Below, in pieces: positions 13,601 through 20,159 of a stretch of DNA of 50,049 bases (position 1 is the first letter of the stretch; every line of letters starts with the position of its first letter). The stretch is taken from positions 1 through 50,049 of the forward strand of contig JAFXLS010000086.1 in NCBI GenBank assembly GCA_017530965.1. The letters are read 5' to 3'. Below the pieces are notes generated by a model. That model was not told the DNA's origin and did not search any database. It saw nothing but the letters and a program-made list of their open reading frames with translations. Origin of the DNA: Fibrobacter sp. GTDB taxonomy: Bacteria > Fibrobacterota > Fibrobacteria > Fibrobacterales > Fibrobacteraceae. Position numbers and translations under genes: made by a program.

Positions 13601-16600
13601 GACTACGCTTCAGATAAGTTGTTCGGATTTACATCTGTAACAGGAAAGACCCTCGTTATAACGATAGAGTCTGCAAATAGTATTCTTATGGGGCTTGGGA
13701 TAAACCTTTCTGATTCACATTCGTTTGAAGGCAAGACCATTCGACTGGTCGCAAGTAGTTCGAACGGAATTGTTGTTGGCGAAGGTAATGACAAGAAAAC
13801 CTATCGGGAATCTGACTGGTTCAAGATAGTTTCTTGTGTAGCCAACGGCAGCCAATACACCTTGACCCTGAACGAATCCGTTTCTGTTTTTGATGCAAAC
13901 AATTCCAACGTATTGTTCTCTGGTAGCAAGGATTACTTGTTTATCGATGAAGATGCGAGCGTTGATCGCCTGTTTGTAAACAACCAGGGTGATGAAGAAA
14001 ACGAAACGAGTTCGCTCAATGCTTTTGCCGTGAAAAACGGGAATGTAAGCAGTGAGGAAAGGGCTGAATTTGGCAACAGTGCTGCCTCGATTGAACAAAA
14101 TATCCAAGATGCCGAAAGAACGGTTATGGACTTTGACGAACATGCCGTCCGCTTTGAGCATGATGATATTGGCAAACGCGGTATCGCGGCCGCCCAGATG
14201 GAATATGCCGAATACAACCTGGGTTCGGGTTCCGATACGGTAAATGTGAACAAGACTATCTACCGCGAGGATGGATTCCAGACATTCACCGTGGTAAATA
14301 CTGGTTCTGGCGTTACTGGCGGAAACGCTACTGACGATACCGTGAACATAAACAGCTATGCCGAGGAATCGGCAACTGAAATCGCTTCGGGTACATCTGC
14401 CGTTCTTTCGGGAACTGCCGATAACGGTGGCGCGACATACGCCTACACGCTTACTGGAAGTGTCGAGGCTTTCAACGAGGCCAAGTCCGCACTTGATGTA
14501 TCGGAAAAAATCTATGTAGATGCCACGCTGAGCGACGGCACCACCCAGCGCCGTGAAGTGACGGAATTCGATTCGGTTTACTTTGCCGTGAAACGCGCCT
14601 TCACGCTTGCTAGCGGCGTTTCCGTTGTCTCGGTAAGCTTCAAGCATGGCTACAGTGGCGACGGTCAGCTTGTGGTGAACGCCCAGGGTGGTGACGATAT
14701 AATCAATGCCACCTCGAATGCAGTGACCCGCAACGACATGGTTGTTTTCGGTGGTCTCGGTGACGACACCATAAACATGAACCGTGGCGGCATCGCGTTC
14801 GGCGACCGTGGCCAGGTGCTTTACGGCGAAGACCCGCAAAACCCCGTGACTGTGCTCGGTTCCACGAATAGCGGCCTAGACTACACGACTGGCATAAGCA
14901 AGAACCATGGCGACGATACCGCTGCAAACGGGCCTGTGCATCGCTTGCAGACGGACGGTGTGCGTCGCGGAGCCTACGAAATCCATTCGATGAACGATAG
15001 TGAGGGTGGTTCCGATACTATAAATGTCGGTGGAACCGATAGCGTGGTGATTGGCGGTGCCGATGGCGACACCATTACTGTTTCGAGCAACAACAACATT
15101 GCCCTTGGCGATAATGGTTCCGTTAAATACTACAATGCCGCGAATGTGGGTGCGGTCTATGGCGACTCGCTGAACCTCGGCCTGCATACCGTGGAGACCA
15201 CGAGCGATTCCGTGGGCGATGTCGATACCGTGACCATCAGCGGCAACAAGAATGTCGCCATGGGCGGCGAGGCTGGCGATACAATCGGTATTGGCGGCAG
15301 CGATAACGTTGTGATTGGTGATGGTGGACGTTACACGGTGTTGTCGGATCGCCTGATTGCCGAGAGCAAGAGCGATACCGAGGGCGGTAGCGACACGATT
15401 ACCACGGGCGACGGCAAGAATGCCATTATCGGTGGAACCGATGCCGATACCATTACCACGGGTGCCGGGAACGACATTATTGTGGGTGATGGCGGCAAGG
15501 TCATTATGGACACCGGGCGCAATGCGCTTATGGTCACCAACAAGGACCGCAATATTACGGGAGCGGGTCTCGAAGACGGTAGTGCAGGTGGTGACACCAT
15601 CGATGCCGGAAATGGCCGCAATGTGGTGTTCGGCGGCCTGGATAGCGACCATATCAAGACTGGCGAAGGTGAAGATGTCGTGTTTGGCGACAACGGCTTT
15701 GCGACCTTCCAGGGCAATGCCGCCGAAAGCGGTGTGGAAACCCGCACCGAGGCGACCCTCAGTTTCAACTTCCAGGGAGCCTCGCAGACCGGGCTTTCGT
15801 CGGAAGCAGTCGCGGGCGCCCTGAACGCGACCCATGGCGACGACTACCGCAGCGCCAACTGGAACAACGTGGGCGGGAACCTTGCGGGCACCTACGGCAA
15901 CGACGACCGCGAGGTGGTGCGCTTCGACGACGGCACCCGCGCAAGCGCCGTGAGCGTGAGCTATGGCGGCATCGAGAGCCACCGCAACACGGATACCGAC
16001 AACCGCATCAACTTGCAGGCCTACGGCCACAACTTCGCGAACGCCTCTACCGACGCGGATGCGGCGCTGATGAACGCGGGCCTCATGACCACGGCCCCGA
16101 ACGCCCAGTGCGACAACAGGCTCGAAGTCGTGGTGGACGGCCTTGCCCAGTACTTTACGGAATACAGGGTGGTGGTCTATCTGGATATACCGGATTCCCA
16201 TTCCGCGTACGAGCACAGCGTGCGCAAGGTGAGCCTGTATGTGGGCGACTCCAGTGCTGCCCTGCAGAGCTTCTATGTGGACGATGCCGAAGGCGAAAAT
16301 TTTGACGGCGGCTACGAACGGGCTACTGCCACGACGGCATCCGCGGCAACCTACGCGAACTACGCCGTGTTCACGGTATCTGCGGCCAGTTTTGCCGACA
16401 ACTTCCGCGTGGTTATCGAGGACGCGTTCCCCGACCAGCACCCCAACGGCAAGAACCTTCCGGGCATCGCGGCCATACAGGTGCGCGGCGACCTGCATGC
16501 GCAGGATGTGGCCGTGTCTACGCAGCTGAACCTCGGCGGTGACGATACCGTTTCGACGGGTGGCGGCGACGACATCGTCGTGGGCGGTGCCGGTAGCGAC

Positions 16601-18598
16601 TACATGGCTACCTTCGGCGAACTTGCGGGCGGCATACGCGACAACGACCTTGTGTTTGGCGATAGCGCCTCGCTCCGGTTCGAGGACCGCCTGGGCACTG
16701 GCGATACCATGGTGTCGTCTGCCCATAGCCTTGACCCTGACGCGGACGACCTTGTGCAGGGAGTTTCGTTCGACGACCGCATAGTGACTGGTGACGGCAA
16801 CGACACCGTGGTGGGCGGCCTCGGCGGCGACAAGATTCTTGCGGGTAGCCAGTCCGAACTCACGCAGCTGGGCATCGCGCAGGCGTTCTATGGCGAAGAT
16901 GCTACGGCGGAAAGCCTTGACGCCGCGAACGGCCCTGCCGCCATCCGCGACCTGGAACAGCTCAAGGATGCGACGGTGGACGGTCGCAAGGTGCTGAGCG
17001 TCAACTTCACGACCCGTGGCGCGGACGATTCCACCACGGCCTCGGGCCATGCGGGCGTGGTGCACGACACCGGCTGGAACAACCTCTATCTGTACAACGG
17101 CCACCTGTACACGCACGAGGGTAACGAGAATTCTACGACTCCGGTGCTGCGCTACAGCGACGGCGGCACGGTCACGGACAGTTCCGTCGGCATATCCCTG
17201 ACATCGTACGATTCGGGAACGACTGACCAGGGCCAGAACGGGAGCCTCGTGTTCCGCACCTCTACCGAACTGGACGGCGACACGGCCAACAGCCGCCTGT
17301 TCGCGGGCTACACGGCCGCCCAGCAACAGCAGGACATCCATGTTTCGCTCACGAACCTTTCTTCGTTCCGTGGCGCGGGCGGTACCTGCGACGTGTACGT
17401 GTACCTGGGTGCCGACGACTCCGACACGGACGCCCACAGCCACATCTACGAAATCCAGGGTTCCGAGGACGGCTGCCGCTACCTGAACGACTGGAAGGGT
17501 CACGCCTTCGACGGCGACTATCGCGAGGCGACCTGTAGGAGCCGTAGTGATGCGCTCGCGAACCTTGCCGTGGGAGCCACCCCCATGGTGGAACTCATCG
17601 GCAACTACGTCGTGTTCCACGGTGTTGCGGGCGATACCTTCGACCTGTATATCCGCAACCTGCACACGGAAGGCGGCCAGTGGCCTATGAACATGCCGGT
17701 GATTGCGGCCATCCAGGTGGTGGCGGGCTCGGGCAGGGCCGATGCCGCCGTGGGTGGCGACCATGACCGCGACCTTGTATTCGGCGACAGCGCCGCGCTC
17801 ACCTTCGACATGGATGTGCCGTATGCTGCCGGGGAAGACCTCGCGGACTTCGCGAACATCAACCGGGTGAACGGGGCTTCTTCTGTGGCCCTTGACGACG
17901 GCCTCTATGCCCTCGGTGCCGATGATGCCATTTACACGGGCATGGACCGCGATGTGGTGGTAGCGGGCGAAGGGCTCGATACGGTGACACTCGGCTCGGG
18001 CGACGATGTCGCCCTTGGCGACAACGCCTCGCTGGTGCTGGAGCACAACAACCCCGTGGGCGTATTCCGCCCCGATGTGGAAACGGTGCTCGAAAGCAAC
18101 AACTACCAGGCCGACAATGCGGCGTATCTCGGTTCGCCCACGGTGGATGCCGGAGATATCCAGGACAAGTTCGAGGATGGCGATGTGCCGGGCGTGACGC
18201 TCGAAGCGTCTGCAAACGGCGGCACGGATACATTCACCGACGCAACGGACAAGGACTGGACCGTGCAGCAGGAAGTGACACCGGGCGAACTCTCTGAACC
18301 GATTGATGTTCCCGCCGCGGGCGTACCGGTGGAGTTCCGCGAGGGCGAGACTGTGTTGCTGACGATAACGCCGTCGTCCCCCTGGTACCAGCACCGGCTC
18401 CAGATTGGCACGGAAGGTGGTGGCACAATTCCTCCGCTTACCCTTGAATGGGTAGTGGACGGTGTCACCGTGACGGAGTCGGTGTCGAACCCCTACTGGA
18501 ACGAAAAGGAACTACCCGCTAATCCTAACGCTGGCACATACTACGAGATTCGCGTGACCGCCCTTGCCGCTGGTAACGCAAGGTTCACTTTCATTTAG
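1697..18598 (+). CDS. Giant LEPR-leader RTX-repeat protein A (5633 aa)
   Basis: One uninterrupted frame of 5633 codons. Residues 13-27 (FKIEQLEQRQMFSVD) are a LEPR-type motif after a basic stretch; no hydrophobic signal peptide follows. Residues ~30-2470 are mainly beta-rich sequence aligning with giant protein B. An EF-hand-like loop (DPNKDGKVRLNE) lies at 2474-2485. RTX-type repeats (GGxGxDxI) begin near 2629 and are densest at ~2708-3042. Two Calx-beta-like stretches lie near 3450-3600 and 3800-3930. A second glycine/aspartate-rich block covers ~4320-4675, followed by two copies of a WNN-type beta-sandwich (~4685-4930 and ~5098-5345) and a C-terminal domain. RTX repeats bind calcium and fold outside the cell, so secretion or surface display is likely. 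The first ~10 kb is AT-rich and the last ~4 kb very GC-rich. Confidence 0.93.
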   Translation: MARKNINRGRNSFKIEQLEQRQMFSVDVGLNDIEEQLDNIPDIVENTLDSIDNLQMSGLGLNATFNSASAILPNVTTEIQSLISAAFTSYKGSLLPNTESVSLDALAAGLNNNISADLLQGLVNPSFSVQNEDTLKLNLGYQSVVDIGDLNVESIGLQTNCVTISASTLISISAEIDFDNDDDEIPAENSSDIEISANVSNFDVTVQNFGGTAKFMNLSVLEQSDDVADLELKYNGTTSQQTSSLDLEYRLDTTNAGMPFDIKNANDVIGVTKATNGDFSVSMPDLQLKSGYEGFSLEGVLQGLDFEKIPFIRDYKFGGKTVSSYIADLQKFWARASFAINGAVEQDTTGASPVYQLNLGKIGTYFSKLIANVENVGSILESLTLEDVNGNLVNLYDSATNTLSNGSLLNLSSSSTSIYLNFKPNIPNIATQPNQTIDLGLLKLNNLDVDCSIRVEVPIHVDQNSGQLSFDGFALNDFKLKVSKTDINGELALGLFNASVQGGSFELEVGYDVGTNKLLFPDPQFSVESATLKSGSVTVAKLDAAEDPYEFGYDSLTENWIVPDEIKAFASLSGETLSYQVVAYFQSMQTALRKQLEDNVKLDFLGGSVGDVVDIVNKIDKVVFGSDENAEDGLLKVVDSSKYIANFSSVEEFVLVFNEAWKKEFGESNACSLFLLGDNSPNPISVLVSRNPATKELESSLPDGVPENFEFENFRLVFSLRFTESKDFELNLAKSLGDGFANVATYGNVSAGCSAGISFSLDVNFEYQTINDGNGDEDATTLEDIFGTNYVANNETCYESIVFDSLSFNPTRTDVKLDDVPMPTFAFTFKVDDNLVLVNSDDIKTSPFKYVDKVDGKENEFVSSTATSLPDIVYNDNIKKLIITSETKFDISNSGNADAFSELKLVNTVQQTCFAASFGADSTLTLTLCGVGNVTNVEINLNKNKILEFASDLKNKGMSDTDDWEKCLDKYLSLQKSEENQFGLNDVLSIESLENGRSIKNTYGLYVVDINESTGTILFGCDPSLIKGYKTKRDGNEIKIDSDYYTLELNYGFKYMRMSGVLNASGAIGNVAIEVSIPSLPDGISIEVDSKNCLTLENLADKIYETIKNTDVDSIKKLSDFVKSVVVINDKIVFSVTDGVSISSSKLGISNASLGDSGDFKVIYTGGPVSPVDFETLCSGLTKATSVVDVVEAINNIINPKADGSTERDFTKPTLYWNDADGNAMDHLEFRSQCEFSLENLGTSKALEMLGFTAMKSSCCGKNDYRIVGKTLLGIDWSKLFGFTENAEIKFRAGLDFSIGKKIEFVGDVNVPNVDYAEITLKDAANQSEYAVGGYVKYGEVYFKIDSFVYDDDGNITIINVSRKNVLTLEDNVSTDVDWHAADIELSYVAAVDATFAFIDASLVAQGNVHADIEFSATKKNSTDTGFKENDSFLSNWDFTASCDATSGQFVIGGVVNALGKTVYLGDNTITLVSENNGLPTIESNFGELTSAITSEFANLSNFSVQDVYALLDGLVDKLTEIAQNSNVKIPVINKSIGDLVNVANDIRDIVSKLRNDNVTSLQGLSDRLNKYLTDFKLLAPQYLPQELEQSVGQTARAFDIKVDGSNIVFDINISKAFSAVHQFNFGGSTGGISGNANLKVTGDFWFSVSAYMTTGDSFDFLLKDSVKFGTNVNIVGEKLSFNLGIDGGTSNIEGFDALLKNLITVGSDKASSFVVGKAALVGELGESDVSLATWKLNGIDYNGGASFAVPMSIFGNLPISVCGYELGSIKFGKWINAEGTGNVICTDDINSLSSYLSDVDGFVNAWLSNHNVESTGSVNVVAKTNQEGSVLGLPEVTLLLKEQQKVDIDSGTLVVDVSGVYERIAALVDGNLDWFDKIKLAVTGLNNLLDSLESSINGGMMSDIKDVPVVGNALSGGVDFLSKLKQQILEPFSNFVYESTGMTAEMVAQKLNDLFGSYAQLSSDSTLLTKLSTENEWHKEGNGVYYKQGSDFAEWFFTLGGTYSFGSDIGLDLGFPGLGLETNAGVDLSLEWKLNFGMKVSKDGGFQFIFYDENDVSVEVKAGMNGKVLGKMAGLGVELDLGNCAASQNSNYEKGVDLKFALDIDHKSSGSNLIDVSLSDILGQLPTFTPSATVNMVVGMKVGIVSDIKGDAPKFPNIEGQFEFVWSNDGGVEVLGFNNFQLDMGSFIDGVLGPIVSKIQKVIEPLKPLVDFLTTPFPVLDDLGIIVTPLSLAKQYCKGEFSDGMIYAIKDLIALSETISGFSNDGSLKINLGSMPLIGYLDSGDKDTVEKFVNGKMSVSDFGDVLESGGYVSILGSAKSDVYNALSGEGFKMEGGGWDFIWDEPKDIFKLLLGQDIDLVHYNMPKLSFDFDWDTFIRIWAPLGVRLGVSFNASIDLAFGYDTLGIRQWVGSDYKDFSRLLNGFYVDDLDDAGNDKSELSFYGGLKASAELNAGVSAGVGGGVGINVGFNLFDPNKDGKVRLNEIERIFKEEGLFGMFDVEGKITAKLYAYLDLLFYTKKWNITDDITLFEFNYEHTVKPIMISKSGDDVVANIGSNSSSRMSTDDVNKSLDDGDETLDVTISNGNEITDDEHSETVEGNGKFIVNAENGNDKVIIASDGVANFDIIINGGDGDDYIDLSGLTMKDGHVVYINGGAGVDTIIGAQGLNIIFGDTGVIRIDDEKDEQGNHKEYRFVAEAKVDANKAGGDVILGGSGSDIIFGGAGNDQIDGGKGSDYIFGDGGTWSVAIDEEFVSAISDDEKNNMTPEEYALRVLHNARTENDLLTDTALVAHTEISLSDGGDTLIGGEGNDEIHGGGGDDHIDGGAGDDLIYGEKGHDRILGGSDDDTIHSGEGMDIIFGDRITDGSKDVADPFAVDTTNKTAAFSQEFIDAQFKKNDESDTEIKENEFKIKLVDEDGNPLTPYESELKNKYQKNSNGESDDNLIDNNLIQNSFDELSSRGDDTIYGDDGNDLIFGDDGGDTAVGGADKIYGGIGNDIIDGDGGADTISGGIDNDIIYGGLGDDIIDGGAGNDMLYGDNGVIDYDSTGITLSGETGNQLGNDKIVFGDNLGLHGELYANAKVKPNANGGNDKITTGPGMDFVDGQGGSDVVTVNLMGESSVGYANVTDSGKDGSDTLVVEGTESDDNLLVRRNKKTQGEPGDLGFVAMLPTEPDPNNLSLNTNIERVNFTSAIETLNLNANGGNDTVAVDGTASTTNINGGAGNDTVLVGQLYNSERDNQTPASIQPVDVFRTQQTNEEKYLSDGVSKNTTLNVDGDIGDDTFAALNNAGSLNMSGGKGDDKFSVYGFQDKNDKTIVRGAMSIDGGLGNDSMFVRGTNGDDTVIVSKDGMLSDIVSVKASGVESTTFDAAAGDDLFNVIGNNKGEITNLNGGKGNDTFSMGGLDADHTLRSSNTDGQSCDIKYELLDSENKVLESKTESYTLYDTSSEPVVFVSSEANSINVPEITLSEVNNGVGVAFFYVHYSGDLLNGQSVGTVKVNLSAPMLSAKALKSGAREIMLAEVSGSDTDFSSNWNLRSTLPVELNSSKKFAKIAVCLFADALEESESLKSITISSECDNVALTKSVSSLPIKISADEAVSRSADGLLAEAEEFVVSGNSVQLGNVANGLDPMSNISAYIVGARGFLTQQTKSAFDAASDKTNLYCVENGVLYLDSALTKKNLVVLYRASSLRIDGSKAHLVYDDVDASKIKVEYKAEGSTTASEILARGAAEVEGVTYVAGVEYELQGDTIVFYNSINGRMMTLHGELTVSPGNNGETDVFLPPESDMPASVPSIVDTAPSIHIEDHSTILAESGSLSSVEYTVSFRGNFDGRSSVKVRISVLDAVSSVNQDGTYNLTKEMQFVDANGNVDPATNGEYIELTFTPENPNQAQTVRLRAKTDTVSEEYGFVTVHKTEKNLVDDIDGAVYAFGMGQSVELDTDNPSMLSYAHKVNEGSSYVEASTLNEKNDYASDKLFGFTSVTGKTLVITIESANSILMGLGINLSDSHSFEGKTIRLVASSSNGIVVGEGNDKKTYRESDWFKIVSCVANGSQYTLTLNESVSVFDANNSNVLFSGSKDYLFIDEDASVDRLFVNNQGDEENETSSLNAFAVKNGNVSSEERAEFGNSAASIEQNIQDAERTVMDFDEHAVRFEHDDIGKRGIAAAQMEYAEYNLGSGSDTVNVNKTIYREDGFQTFTVVNTGSGVTGGNATDDTVNINSYAEESATEIASGTSAVLSGTADNGGATYAYTLTGSVEAFNEAKSALDVSEKIYVDATLSDGTTQRREVTEFDSVYFAVKRAFTLASGVSVVSVSFKHGYSGDGQLVVNAQGGDDIINATSNAVTRNDMVVFGGLGDDTINMNRGGIAFGDRGQVLYGEDPQNPVTVLGSTNSGLDYTTGISKNHGDDTAANGPVHRLQTDGVRRGAYEIHSMNDSEGGSDTINVGGTDSVVIGGADGDTITVSSNNNIALGDNGSVKYYNAANVGAVYGDSLNLGLHTVETTSDSVGDVDTVTISGNKNVAMGGEAGDTIGIGGSDNVVIGDGGRYTVLSDRLIAESKSDTEGGSDTITTGDGKNAIIGGTDADTITTGAGNDIIVGDGGKVIMDTGRNALMVTNKDRNITGAGLEDGSAGGDTIDAGNGRNVVFGGLDSDHIKTGEGEDVVFGDNGFATFQGNAAESGVETRTEATLSFNFQGASQTGLSSEAVAGALNATHGDDYRSANWNNVGGNLAGTYGNDDREVVRFDDGTRASAVSVSYGGIESHRNTDTDNRINLQAYGHNFANASTDADAALMNAGLMTTAPNAQCDNRLEVVVDGLAQYFTEYRVVVYLDIPDSHSAYEHSVRKVSLYVGDSSAALQSFYVDDAEGENFDGGYERATATTASAATYANYAVFTVSAASFADNFRVVIEDAFPDQHPNGKNLPGIAAIQVRGDLHAQDVAVSTQLNLGGDDTVSTGGGDDIVVGGAGSDYMATFGELAGGIRDNDLVFGDSASLRFEDRLGTGDTMVSSAHSLDPDADDLVQGVSFDDRIVTGDGNDTVVGGLGGDKILAGSQSELTQLGIAQAFYGEDATAESLDAANGPAAIRDLEQLKDATVDGRKVLSVNFTTRGADDSTTASGHAGVVHDTGWNNLYLYNGHLYTHEGNENSTTPVLRYSDGGTVTDSSVGISLTSYDSGTTDQGQNGSLVFRTSTELDGDTANSRLFAGYTAAQQQQDIHVSLTNLSSFRGAGGTCDVYVYLGADDSDTDAHSHIYEIQGSEDGCRYLNDWKGHAFDGDYREATCRSRSDALANLAVGATPMVELIGNYVVFHGVAGDTFDLYIRNLHTEGGQWPMNMPVIAAIQVVAGSGRADAAVGGDHDRDLVFGDSAALTFDMDVPYAAGEDLADFANINRVNGASSVALDDGLYALGADDAIYTGMDRDVVVAGEGLDTVTLGSGDDVALGDNASLVLEHNNPVGVFRPDVETVLESNNYQADNAAYLGSPTVDAGDIQDKFEDGDVPGVTLEASANGGTDTFTDATDKDWTVQQEVTPGELSEPIDVPAAGVPVEFREGETVLLTITPSSPWYQHRLQIGTEGGGTIPPLTLEWVVDGVTVTESVSNPYWNEKELPANPNAGTYYEIRVTALAAGNARFTFI
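9585..10820 (+). repeat. First RTX nonapeptide block of giant protein A
   Basis: The translation (residues ~2629-3042) contains many GGxGxDxIxGG units, for example GGAGNDQIDGGKGSD and GGIGNDIIDGDGGAD, in three dense clusters separated by non-repeat linkers. Such units form parallel beta-rolls that bind Ca2+ in haemolysin-type proteins. The order of clusters and linkers is the same in giant protein B. Confidence 0.9.
14660..15720 (+). repeat. Second glycine/aspartate repeat block of giant protein A
   Basis: Residues ~4322-4675 are built of degenerate RTX units, each block ending in a GD-turn plus a beta-strand (GIAFGDRGQVLY, NIALGDNGSVKY, DIIVGDGGKVIM, DVVFGDNGFATF). Further single copies of the same ending occur later, near 16650, 17770 and 18005. 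The same series appears in giant protein B. Confidence 0.75.
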
Positions 18599-18634
18599 TT
18601 TTTACTAGCTTTGGCATTGAAATAAAGGACCAAG

Positions 18635-19642
18635 ATGATTAAAGAATTTCAAGTTCAAAATTTTGGCTGTATCGACTCGATCAGGGTTGAAAACCTGAAA
18701 GGCATTAACTTGATTGTCGGCCCGAATTCTTGCGGAAAATCGACCTTGCTCAAGGTCCTGTATGCGGCCAAGCGTTCTGCCGAACTTTTCCAGCGCGGAA
18801 AGAACGATGAAAGTTACCAGAGGCTTTTGCACAAGAAGCTTCGGTGGACTTTTCAGGTGGATTCGCTCCAGTCGCTGATAAAGAGAGATGCCTCGCTGTC
18901 GGCCAATGTGCAGTTCAAGGCGGATAAGGCCGAGGTGAATTTTAGCATTGCCAAGAAGAAAGAGGCCCCGGTGTGTTCGCCGTTCTTTAATAAGGTGAAA
19001 CCGACTCCGGTCAATTCTGTTTTTCTCCCCGCCAAGGAAATTCTCTCTCTCCAAAAGCTTGTCATCAAGACCCATGATTTGGATATGGAGTTTGGCTTTG
19101 ACGAAACCTATTACGATTTGGCGATGGCGCTGAACTCGCCAACGACAAAGGGCAAGAATCCGGGCGGTTTTGCCAATAGCCGAAAGATGTTGAAAGATAT
19201 TACCGGTGGTGTGGTCAGTTTTGACGCCAAGGAAAACCGCTGGTTCCTTAAGAAGGACGGGCATACTTTCCCCATAGAACTTGCATCCGACGGCATCAAG
19301 AAAATCGGTATTCTTGACACCCTGCTTGGGAACAGATTCTTGACAAAGTCCTCCGTTGTTTTTATTGACGAACTTGAATCGTCCCTGCACCCTACGGCAA
19401 TCTCCAAGTTTTTGGATATTGTCTATGAACTTTCTGCATGCGGGGTGCAGTTCATTATTTCTTCGCATTCCTATTTTGTCGTAAAAAAACTATACCTGCT
19501 TGCCCAGAAAAATCGTCAGTCAATTCCTATTATTTCCCTTGATGGGGGCTATAGGGTAGATGATTTGCTGGATGGCATCCCGGAAGACAACCAGATTATA
19601 GCCGAATCGATTCGCCTTTACGAAGAAGAGATTGACCTGTGA
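18635..19642 (+). CDS. AAA/ABC-type ATPase, OLD-like (pair 1, 335 aa)
   Basis: An ATPase of the SMC/ABC/OLD-like class. The Walker A motif is GPNSCGKST at residues 29-37. Walker B is VVFIDELE, with D245 and E246, followed by SSLHP, and a switch histidine lies at H278 (ISSHS). The coiled arm between the two is short. No membrane segment is present, so it is cytoplasmic. A ribosome binding site (AAAGGA) precedes the start. It follows giant gene A by 36 bases and overlaps the next gene by 4 bases, so the two are translationally coupled. ATPases of this class paired with a nuclease are common in anti-phage systems, but no specific system is recognised here. The fold assignment is secure and the role is inferred. 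Confidence 0.85.
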   Translation: MIKEFQVQNFGCIDSIRVENLKGINLIVGPNSCGKSTLLKVLYAAKRSAELFQRGKNDESYQRLLHKKLRWTFQVDSLQSLIKRDASLSANVQFKADKAEVNFSIAKKKEAPVCSPFFNKVKPTPVNSVFLPAKEILSLQKLVIKTHDLDMEFGFDETYYDLAMALNSPTTKGKNPGGFANSRKMLKDITGGVVSFDAKENRWFLKKDGHTFPIELASDGIKKIGILDTLLGNRFLTKSSVVFIDELESSLHPTAISKFLDIVYELSACGVQFIISSHSYFVVKKLYLLAQKNRQSIPIISLDGGYRVDDLLDGIPEDNQIIAESIRLYEEEIDL

Positions 19643-20157
19643 GTACGGTAACTTTTGAAGAATCGGGAATGCAGTTTGGTCCCTTCGAAAATAAGGATGT
19701 CTTTGCTGCAGAAAAATTTTCCCAAAAGAAGCACCTTGTTAGTAAAAGTGTTGAATTCGTCTTGTTTCGTGGAAAAAAGGCCATCTTTTTAGAAGCAAAG
19801 AGTTCCATTCCGCAAAGCAGTGACGACATTAATAAAATTTTTCTTCCTTCTATAGCGGAAAAACTTTCCGACACATTGCACCTTGTTGCTAGTGACTATA
19901 TGAAAATTCTTTCTGAACGGGATTCATTGCTAGATCCGTTAAAAGGAAGAAATTGGGAACAGCTTTCGATTAACTACTATGTGGTTCTTAAGGGAATGCC
20001 CAAAGATCAGTTGCCTGCTTTACACAACATGTTTAACGCTTATCCCTTGTTGAATAAATTGAAAAAGATTTGGAGCCCGAATAAATCGGGTTGGGTTAAG
20101 GTGATAAACGATGTGAAGGCCCGCGACATGGGGCTTATCGCTAGCGGGAATGACTAG
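19639..20157 (+). CDS. Possible PD-(D/E)XK-like partner of ATPase pair 1 (172 aa)
   Basis: Starts GTG inside the stop codon region of the ATPase gene (GTGA, 4-base overlap), which marks it as its coupled partner. I do not recognise the family. Residues 36-54 read KSVEFVLFRGKKAIFLEAK: an acidic residue (E39), a basic hairpin, then a hydrophobic strand ending E52-x-K54, which is the layout of a PD-(D/E)XK nuclease core. The remainder is helical, with no signal peptide. The protein is small for a stand-alone nuclease of this type. It ends 2 bases before the convergent stop codon of the TolC-like gene, with no terminator between. A nuclease-like effector is an inference. Confidence 0.6.
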   Translation: MSTVTFEESGMQFGPFENKDVFAAEKFSQKKHLVSKSVEFVLFRGKKAIFLEAKSSIPQSSDDINKIFLPSIAEKLSDTLHLVASDYMKILSERDSLLDPLKGRNWEQLSINYYVVLKGMPKDQLPALHNMFNAYPLLNKLKKIWSPNKSGWVKVINDVKARDMGLIASGND

Positions 20158-20159
20158 CC

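Noticed and set aside
14876..18394. A very long open frame (about 1170 codons) antisense to giant gene A
   Set aside because: It lies opposite the GC-rich repeat-coding end of a frame with clear protein domains. Its translation is rich in R, H, A and V without any domain. Long antisense frames are expected opposite GC-rich genes of this codon use.
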